Assembly: GCA_020746105.1 (NCBI GenBank)
Contig: CM036617.1
Location: forward strand, 38,965,898-39,029,897
Direction of reading: 5' to 3'
DNA length: 64,000 bases
From: Trogon surrucura
Lineage: Eukaryota > Chordata > Aves > Trogoniformes > Trogonidae
Below are positions 63,125 through 64,000 of the stretch, one piece after another. The translations under genes were made by a program, and so were the position numbers. The notes under the pieces are model-generated. The model was not told where the DNA came from. It worked only from the letters and a program-made list of their open reading frames with translations, and did no database searches. The stretch's first letter is position 1; each line of letters begins with the position of its first letter.

Positions 63125-64000
63125 TGTTGTGGTTTGACTCTGGCTGGCAGCCAGGTGCCCACACAGGTGCTCTCTCACCCCGCCTTCTCCACTAGACAAC
63201 AGGAGAAAACATATGGAAGAGCTCAAGGGAGATCACTTGCATTTACCGTCCCAGGCAAAACAGATATGATTTCGGGGAAGTTAGTTAGATTTATTAAAAC
63301 AATTAATCAGAGAAGAGTAGTGAGAAATAAGAAAAACAAACAGATCTTAAAAGTAAAACACCTTCCCCCATCCCTGCGTTCTTCCCAGGCTCAACGTCAC
63401 TCCCAGTTTATCCACCTCCTCCCCTCGAGCTGCACAGGGGGGCAGGGAATGAGGGCTACGGTCAGATCATCCAATGTTGTTTCCACCCCTGCTTCTTCCT
63501 CTGGGAGAGGACTCCTCATTCTTCCCCTGGGCCATTGTGAGGTCCTTCTCAAGGGAGACAAGATTCACGCTCTCTTCTCCAGCATGAGTTGCCTCATGAA
63601 GGGCAATTCATCACAAACTGCCCAATGTGAGACACCTCACGAGGGGCAACCCACCTCTCGTGAGTCTGAGGTGCAGTCCTTCAGGGGAAACTGCTCCAGC
63701 GTGAATCCCCCACAGTGTCACAAAAGTCCCACCAGCCAACCTGCTCCAGCATGGACATTCCGCTCTTCCACGGGCTAGAGGTTCTGGCAGCGATTTGTTC
63801 CAGCCCGGGCTTCACACGGGCCACAGCCTCGTTCAGGCATCCTCCCACACAGCATGGAGTCCTCTGCGCCACAGTGGACATCTACACCCCGTCCATGGGC
63901 TGCAGCGGGACAACCCGCTTCACCATTGTCTTCACCACTTCTGCTCCGGTGCCTGGAGCTCATCCTCCCCCCGGTTTTTTCACTGACCTTAGTGTCTTCA
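63125..64000 (-). mobile_element. ERVL-like LTR, reverse orientation, cut by window end
   Basis: The + strand starts TGTTGTGGTTTGACTCTGG, the reverse complement of an LTR 3' end like that at 45329 (TGTGGGCACCTGGCTGCC...). It continues with AATAAA in reverse at 63290-63295 and with the diverged CTGCTCCAGC.TG / CCCACGGG-type units typical of the 44158 copy. The left (5') end of the LTR lies beyond 64000. The 255-codon + strand ORF at 63011-63778 reads the LTR antisense and is not a gene. Confidence 0.87.

Noticed and set aside
63011..63778. 255-codon + strand ORF, the longest in the window
   Set aside because: From 63125 on it lies within a reversed ERVL-like LTR and reads it antisense. The GC-rich LTR lacks stops in this frame, and the first 38 codons are unrelated flank.
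1..64000. tRNA, rRNA, CRISPR array, bacterial operon or phage-like module
   Set aside because: No TTCGA-type tRNA arm in a foldable context, no regularly spaced repeats with spacers, and no dense co-directional ORFs were seen. The LINE and LTR content is that of a bird nuclear genome.

Overview
This window looks like non-coding nuclear DNA from a bird. It is AT-rich and eukaryotic, with no dense operon-like ORFs. It carries at least a dozen fragments of the CR1 LINE, recognised by the tail motif ATTCTATGATTCTATG and by the C-terminal reverse-transcriptase-ORF pattern GRFRLDI..FF....[17 protein letters not shown]. It also holds several solo endogenous-retrovirus LTRs whose ends (TGTCCTGGTTT..., ...CCACGACA/CCACTACA) resemble ERVL-type LTRs common in neoavian and especially songbird genomes. 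Species and chromosome cannot be told from the sequence alone.

Layout: 1-110 holds the best candidate protein-coding exon (81 bp, good splice signals, one open frame), so much of the window may be an intron or the flank of a large gene on the + strand. From 190 to 38900 there is mostly unique AT-rich DNA, broken by CR1 copies (191-576 +, 7999-8258 -, 9346-9522 -, 9572-9635 -, 15758-16150 -, 16209-16588 +, 20777-21680 +, 36346-36411 +). Also here are a pentanucleotide array at a CR1 tail, a probable short LTR (9651-10000) and a 783-792 bp LTR family first seen at 27428-28219. From 38950 to 49520 lies an LTR-rich block: 38952-39939 (+), 40083-40865 (-), 44158-45329 (+), and a CR1 copy (46057-49521, -) into which two different LTRs (46899-47911 + and 47932-48532 -) inserted 20 bp apart, each with a 5-bp target duplication. 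From 49522 to 63124 the DNA is again mostly unique, with three CR1 pieces. An LTR of the 44158 family, in reverse, starts at 63125 and runs off the window end.

No complete gene, tRNA, rRNA, CRISPR array or bacterial-type element was seen. Most long ORFs (up to 255 codons) are artefacts of GC-rich LTRs read antisense, or remnants of the CR1 reverse-transcriptase ORF. Exceptions that deserve a look are a 167-codon ORF in unique AT-rich DNA (minus strand, 10499-11002, with an in-frame splice acceptor just upstream) and a few short splice-flanked open segments. I did not find a convincing novel system. The most solid result is the nested-insertion history at 46057-49521.
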